Origin: Progne subis subis
Taxonomy: Eukaryota > Chordata > Aves > Passeriformes > Hirundinidae
Direction of reading: 5' to 3'
Assembly (NCBI GenBank): GCA_022316685.1
Contig: JAKJHU010000082.1
Span: 62,001-126,000, forward strand
Length of the DNA: 64,000 nucleotides
Shown here: in pieces, positions 58,078-64,000 of the stretch
Layout of the letters: the number at the start of each line of letters is the position of its first letter
How positions within the stretch are numbered: the first letter of the stretch is position 1
Program-made: the position numbers and the translations under genes
Notes under the pieces: generated by a model
Database searches by the model: none
The model's input: the letters and a program-made list of their open reading frames with translations, nothing else
Told to the model about the DNA's origin: nothing

Positions 58078-59315
58078 AATGGTAATGAAAATTACATACT
58101 TACTATTGCTCAAGACTGATTAAGTGATAATTGTAGTTGATGTAGGTTTTACACCACAAAACAAAGTTCACCAAAATGATGAGGCTGTGGACTGGACAGT
58201 CAATTAATCCATGTTTATGAAACACTCTGTGATATCACTGATACTATTTTCCTTTAGAAAACACCACTTAAGCTGTCATTTTTTAACCCTTTCCTGCAAA
58301 TTGTTGTAGATAAGAATATTTACAAGATAAGTCATGCTGCATTACTTTCCTCTTTAGAAATACCATTGAAATCCAGTAGTTCATAAGGCCAGTGAATGCC
58401 CAGGCAGCTGCTTTTTGAGTGTTCTTTGAGCTCATGCTGAAGCAGCAGACATCTTTACACTGCTTTTTGTGAACCTTGGATAATATTGTGGGTTGTTTGT
58501 TTGTTGGTTTTTTTTTTTTTTTGGTGGGTTTTTTTGTTGTTGTTGTTTGTTTGTTTGTTTTTTAATATTGACTCTCAATGTAAGTGGGTAAAATAGGAAA
58601 ACGAACTTCAGTTACATCCCATTTGTTTTCATTGGCAAAAAGTGCTCCTTCAAAATCAGCATATGGGTGTTGTCAGGAACAGGACTGTGCCTTCTTTCCT
58701 GACTACTGAAATGGTGCCAATAAAGCCCTACAAAAGGCTACTATAAAACTGTCTCCTCTAGCTTGTTTTAATATTCCTCTAAGAAATAAAATTTCTGCAC
58801 ATGAAAATTCTTTCCCCTCACTCAGAGATTGTTCTGAGCTGGTGCAGCATGCCAGTGCTGTATGAGCCTTCTGAAAAATGGGAGCCACAAAAAGTGAACT
58901 CTTAAATCACTTCGTCAGCCCATCTCCTCTTTTTATTTTCCTGCAGTTTGACCGTAACCACAGATCCAGGCAACTCTTCTGAGTCCACGTTTACAATCAT
59001 AAGTGACTAATTTTAGGATGTTAGGCAATTCAAGAAAAGGAGGCAAAAGAGGGACTGAATGTTAAGTAAATGATTGTGTAAGTCAAAATGGAATTTTCAA
59101 ACAGAATAATTAACCACCGTGATATTTCATTTACCTGTTTTATACAACTGCCTCATCTGGAATAGTCTTTGCACGTGATTACTTGTGTTGTCAGTGTCTC
59201 AAAGCTTCCCTCTGAAACATTAAGGTCAATGGAATGGGGCTGAACCAGCTGAGAATTGGACCCAAGAGCTTTTCAAGTAGCTATTTTTCTCAAAAAAAAA
59301 AAAAAAAAAAAACAG

Positions 59316-59346
<31 letters not shown>

Positions 59347-62300
59347 AAAAAAAAAAAACCAAAAAAAACCCACAAAAAAACCCAACAACAACAACAAAAA
59401 AAAACAACACAAACCAAACCAAAACAACAAACACCATATCAGGATCTCATTGATTCTCAAAATGTTGGTAATACTGCTTGGCTGCAGATGAGGCACTATT
59501 ATTGTGTCATTTAAAGCATGGAGTGCATGTCTGAATCCACTAGTATCGGGCAATAACAACAGCTGCTCTCAAAGCAGGCTTTTACCCACAGAAACCAGCT
59601 TTTGAAAGATAAATGTACATTTCTGCTGAATTTCAGGAGCAACTAGAGCTGCTTACAGGATAGTGAAAATCTCAAGAGAGACTGTTATAGAACAGACAAG
59701 AAAACCAAAAGCAGTAACTCAGCTAGAGGAACTGAAATTACTTATTCTGCATCTTGGACCTATTCATTCAGTAATGAGTCTGGTTGCTTTATTTTTTTCT
59801 TTTAAAATAGACTTTTTAAAATATTATTTTCTTTTTATCTTTATTTAACTTTATTTAACTTATCTCCAGATCCATAGTTCCCAAGCGGACTGCAAAACAC
59901 TTCCAGAAATACCCATGGTCTGTGTTAAACCAGTTCAGCTGCAATAATCCCTGCTTTAGAAAAATTATATCTATGTAAACAAATGATTCCAAGCCTTTTG
60001 CACATTTCAAGCAAACAACAAACAGGACATGCTGCTGTGGCCGTCTGGCAAGTGCTAGGACAGGGATAGGGAGTGCTCCTTGCCAGACTACAGTTTACAA
60101 TCTTCTTTTCAAATAATCTCAAGAGTCCCCAACTTTCTATGAGGTCAGCACACTCACTATTTACCCAGAAGTAAAATTGGGATAAAAACCTCAAAGATGC
60201 TTATCAGAAAAACTTCTGGAATTGAGCGTTGGCCTGTTTTCGCTTCTGGAAAGAAGCTCTTCCTCTGCAGCATTCAAGGATGGACTAATCCATTGTAAAC
60301 TCCTGTAAAGTGCCACATTAGGTAGACTTAATGATTGGATTATTATTTCTGGACTCAAGATTTAGGAGAACTAGATATCTTTCTATGATGAAGTGACAGA
60401 TTTTAAGGCATTTCCTAAATTTCCTAAACCATTTGATTTGGCTGACCTTTGCTGGACACAAGCCTTTGCTAAAAAGCAAACATCCCCAGTTTGAACAATT
60501 CTGTAATTTCCTTTGTTGCCTATTCTCTCACATCAGCTAGGGTTTACATCATGTTATAACCCTTATAGTCACTGCACTAAAACCAGTCCATTTTTTGATG
60601 CAATTTCACAGTAATATCACTTCCTCAAAAGCCTAATGCTCCTCCATTGGAAGCCTGCCCTATTGATTTTGTTTTGAATGCAAAGATAGATGAAAGTAAA
60701 AATTTTTAGTCAATCCAAAAAGGCAATTGCAATCTGAATATATTGTTATATGCATTGTATATATACTTCCTATAACATCTATATATGATATATATATATA
60801 GTGTGTATATACGATTATATACATAATTCCTGTTAACAAAGGGACTGCCATTAACAAAAGGACATTCACGTCCCCTATGACCCTAATTCCAAATGGAGAA
60901 CACATTCCTCTCTGCTATGTATTTTTGTCCATATCACTGCCTTTCCTGTGACCTTTGTCTCACTTAACCTTAGATACGTTTGCTTCTTCTTTACTGCTTT
61001 CCCCTCTTCCAAGTCTTCTATAACTTTCAGATAGAAAACCACTGAGAGTTCAATATCAATTACTGTTGGAATGCAAAAGCTTCAGCTCTAAGTTTGGAAC
61101 TGAGGAGATGGAAGAACTTGCAGGATAAGGGTTTTTTTCATTATCACAGTCTTTGCCTGAACGTACATAACAAATGTGCTTGACAAACCAAGTATGAAAT
61201 TGCTTCAGGCAAGGGGCATTAACAAATTGGCAAATCTGGTGCCTTAGGGAAGTAACCAAGATGAAGTTGCCTATCTGAAATTGCTGTTCTGTCACTGTCT
61301 AAATATACACTTTCTTCAAGTGCTGCAGGGTGTAAACTGAAAGTAACTTGCTGAGAGGGTGCTGACTGAATACTCTGAAGGAGATTTCATTTGTGATGGC
61401 AGAGCAGTATATCGACATACGTCAGTGATATATTCAGGGAACTCTTCTTGGGGTTCAGGAATCTGATATAACTGGAACCATTTTATAAGGCCCAGGACAC
61501 TGAACTATAAATTGTCTGTTTCTGCAGAACCCACATGGCCATTTCCTGCCTCATTCATGGAAGTATAAACTGACCTGTTCATGTGCTTGTTTTCCTTATA
61601 AAGGACATTTTGAGATGGATATAAGATTGATATGCAAAGTATTGAGGCAGAAGTACACTTTTAGACAACAGGCAAAACTTGTCCACCTGGTAAGAAATGG
61701 CTTAATTTGCAAGAGATTTAAGAAAGAAGATGGAGCAAAGTCCTAAGCATTCTAACTAGAATTTTGGTGAGCAGTTAATTGTTCTTACAGCTATGTATGA
61801 TTATCACATTTAGCTCTAAAAACGCCTAAATAAGTACTTTGCTATAACTGCTGGTGGTATTAGCAAGGAATGTGGCTTCTGTTTGTGATGCAGCATCAAA
61901 GCTAACAGGAGATACACAGCTACTTATTTATCAGAAATTTCTGGGAGATGAGAGTGACCTGCTGCTCTGTTCTACAGCATTAGTGGAAATGTGTAACTTC
62001 AGACAGATTGCAGTGTTAGTGTTGGAGACTTATAATGGCAGAAAAATTCACACTGCTGAGGTGAGAGCATAGATAGATTTTTAGGACATGGTGTGAATTA
62101 ACAGTTAAAAAACTAGGAGATGCATTTCCTGAGAAAGGTGAGAACCACTGCATTAAAAATTTCAGACAAGGTTAGGCACAGCTGAGGAAACAGGCAATAG
62201 TAAACACAATTCAAATGTGAGAAGAGAAGAATATCAAAGAGGGTGATAAAAGTGCAATTTTTGTAAGTAGTAAATGGTTCAGTGGGAAGCCAGGCAGCAG

Positions 62301-63095
62301 CAATCTTTCAGCACCTGAGCTTATGATAATTTGTAACTTTAGCTGTATAACCTCATTGTTCACAGCATTTTGATTCTTTGGAACTGACACAAAATGTCCC
62401 CATTAGACCTTTGCAATACAATTTTCCATTTCCTAATTTGACAGCTACTCAGTAAGACAAAAGCTCTTCCAAAAGACACCAAACCCAGGTTATCTACAAA
62501 ACAGACCTTCAGAGATTAAAGACAAAGTTTCTCAAAGATCATGACTATTATGTTTTAAAAGTTATATTGCAGATAATGAAGTCCACTTCAAAACAGAAAT
62601 TACAGACTTCTTTCTAGCAAGGGATGTCAACCATTAATTGTAATTTGAGGCCACTGAATTCTATTCTCTGCAGAAAACCTGAAAAAATTCCACTGCAGCG
62701 GGATTCTGCCTCAGTGAAATCAGTGCCACCAAGAATACTGGCAGGTGATGGAGTCCCCTGCAAAGACTCTTACTCAGGTACCCTGTGCTCAGGGCCTTTC
62801 AGCTGCCATTTTAACCCAGGGATAATAGGCTGAACACTATTAAGTCTTTAAACAAAATCATTATGACAAAAAATTGCAGTACACATTGTATTACTTCCTT
62901 TAATCAGACAGAACTCTTAAGGCAGAAAAATTAAAAGGGCCAAAATAACAAAACAGAAGAAAACTTTAATATTACATTATACTTGTTTCCAGAAATATAA
63001 TTTCTGGCACCTCTGGAGTACTTCATATTGTAATGTTTCCTGCGCTGTTGCTCTGCACCCAGGGACGTCAGTTGTTGCTGCCCTGTTTCGGCAGT
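58078..63095. other. 5-kb AT-rich stretch with no recognised gene
   Basis: No supported gene. Simple sequence occurs at 58501-58562 (T/G-rich), 59292-59425 (A-rich with C interruptions) and about 60770-60830 (TA-rich). Confidence 0.5.
59292..59425. repeat. A-rich low-complexity tract
   Basis: About 130 bp of A runs with AAAAC, CCAAAA and CAA units. Overlapping open frames here, on both strands, are artefacts of composition. Confidence 0.9.
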
Positions 63096-63745
63096 TGTTG
63101 GGGGGCTGCTTGCTGGAGTTTAAATTCCCCAGCATTCAGGTGGTTTTAGAATCTTTTTTGCCCTCTGCAAAGCTCTGCGCCAAACACAGGAAAAGACGGA
63201 GTCTTCACGGTTACATGCTTCGTGTTTATTAGTTCTTATCTTACAATTTTCTCAGTGTCCTGCAAGATGTTTGCCGCGGCTCGGACATCTGGTGACTCCC
63301 CCGTCCCAGGGTTGTCCTTATCTTTTATACTAATTGCTACGTATTCGATATTTACTATTTATTACCAATGTCTATCACTATTACTAAAAAGGTCATCTTT
63401 ACTTTGATCCAATCCTCACAAACTACTTTGTGCCAACGTCACTGCAGAAATGGAGTGAGGGAACAAGAAAGAAGGAGAAGGAGACAACGCCCCAAATTCT
63501 CCATCTTGTCCCCATTCACTTCAATACAAGAAATCCAAACCCACTGTTTTTCTCACCCTGTGATATACTAAACTACAATCTTTCACAATCTTGTAGCCTG
63601 CAATGCTTCCTGCAGTGCAAGAAGCCTCTCCCATGGACTGAAATCAAATCCAGTGTCTCTCTGAGCTCTGGGCTGTGGTCCCAGACCCCCCTGCCCAGGT
63701 CTCTGACCCTCCAGGGCAACCAAAGGAATGCCCTGGACTCCAACA
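63096..63745 (-). mobile_element. Solo class I LTR (650 bp)
   Basis: In sense (minus) orientation it starts TGTTGGAGTCC at 63745 and ends CCCCCCAACA at 63096, a 6-bp inverted repeat. CAGT is duplicated on both sides (63092-63095 and 63746-63749), the 4-bp size of class I elements. The sense strand has TATAAAAGATAAGG and, about 120 bp later, CTAATAAACACG (AATAAA). Confidence 0.9.
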
Positions 63746-63749
63746 CAGT

Positions 63750-64000
63750 GCCAATCCCGAAGTTTTTCTAATTTTAGATGGGAAAAAAAAAAAAAAATCA
63801 GTTAATAGAATAGTATTGCTTACACATTGTTTTCATCTTGTCAGAAGCCAACCCAGATTATTTTGCTTAGCCTTAACTCACCTCAAAACAATACCAAAGC
63901 TTAGCACCTTTAGCACCTGATCTTGTTGGAGTGGTTAATAACAGACCTTAGCAGAGCCAGCTCATTTCTAACACAACAATAGGAACTATCAAATATACAG
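63750..64000. other. No recognised features to window end
   Basis: A-rich; a run of about 15 A residues lies near 63783-63797. Confidence 0.45.

Noticed and set aside
59226..59560. Lys/Asn-rich and Phe-rich frames
   Set aside because: Translations of an A-rich low-complexity tract, opposite strands of the same repeat.
60770..60835. TA-rich stretch considered as an origin or MITE
   Set aside because: Simple dinucleotide sequence without terminal repeats or duplication.
61854..62072. 72-codon frame followed by a GAG|GTGAGA splice-donor-like site, considered as a host exon
   Set aside because: The protein matches no family I recognise, there is no convincing upstream acceptor, and the surroundings are non-coding; a chance frame is more likely.
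1..64000. CRISPR arrays, bacterial operons, tRNA or rRNA genes
   Set aside because: No regularly spaced direct repeats, no cloverleaf or rRNA motifs seen; repeat types and polyadenylation signals are those of a vertebrate genome.

Overview
The window looks like bird genomic DNA, most likely from a passerine. The evidence is CR1 LINE tails in both orientations, ERVL-type LTRs whose sense strand ends in CCAAGACA, and several class II (ERVK-like) LTRs and pol relics. I found no convincing host protein-coding gene, tRNA, rRNA or CRISPR array. Recognisable endogenous retroviral sequence covers roughly half of the 64 kb, which is very dense for a bird and suggests a gene-poor, repeat-collecting region (inference: W-linked or pericentromeric).

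Layout. (1) 1-7454: 3' part of a class I (gamma-like) provirus with capsid/nucleocapsid gag, pro, RT, RNase H, integrase, a triplicated 90-bp spacer, env and 3' LTR. It is frame-broken throughout and its 5' LTR lies outside the window. (2) 8673-9423: solo ERVL-type LTR. (3) 10259-16711: complete ERVL-class provirus with nearly identical LTRs, a GTATT target duplication, a PBS, gag split by one missing base, pro-pol with a single in-frame UGA, and no env. (4) 17274-17988, 23967-25463 (with a 679-bp class I-like LTR nested inside), 35017-35297 and 37372-38232: solo LTRs, mostly with visible target duplications. (5) About 25.9-26.75 kb: older repeat with a CR1 tail; 39.1-39.4 kb: another CR1 tail. 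(6) 41.2-42.8 kb: cluster of nested class II LTRs. (7) 45.6-58.1 kb: a mosaic of at least three class II elements with five nested LTR-type insertions. (8) 63096-63745: solo class I LTR with a CAGT duplication. The remaining stretches are AT-rich DNA with homopolymer runs and no features I can support.

The main discovery is in the 45.6-58 kb mosaic. A segment of about 6.9 kb (about 46117-53002) appears to have been inverted. One breakpoint cuts a nested LTR: its last 30 bases lie at 46087-46116 and its body at 52353-53002. The other breakpoint falls inside integrase: the N-terminal half lies on the minus strand ending at 46117 and the C-terminal half on the plus strand starting at 53003. Both severed features are complementary at the same two points, and the target duplication of the cut LTR (TGAG) is found split between the two ends.

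The ERVL provirus is the youngest and best preserved element. Its LTRs differ by only two or three substitutions by eye. Gag and pro-pol share one reading frame separated by a single UAG. Gag carries an unusual hydrophobic N-terminal region.
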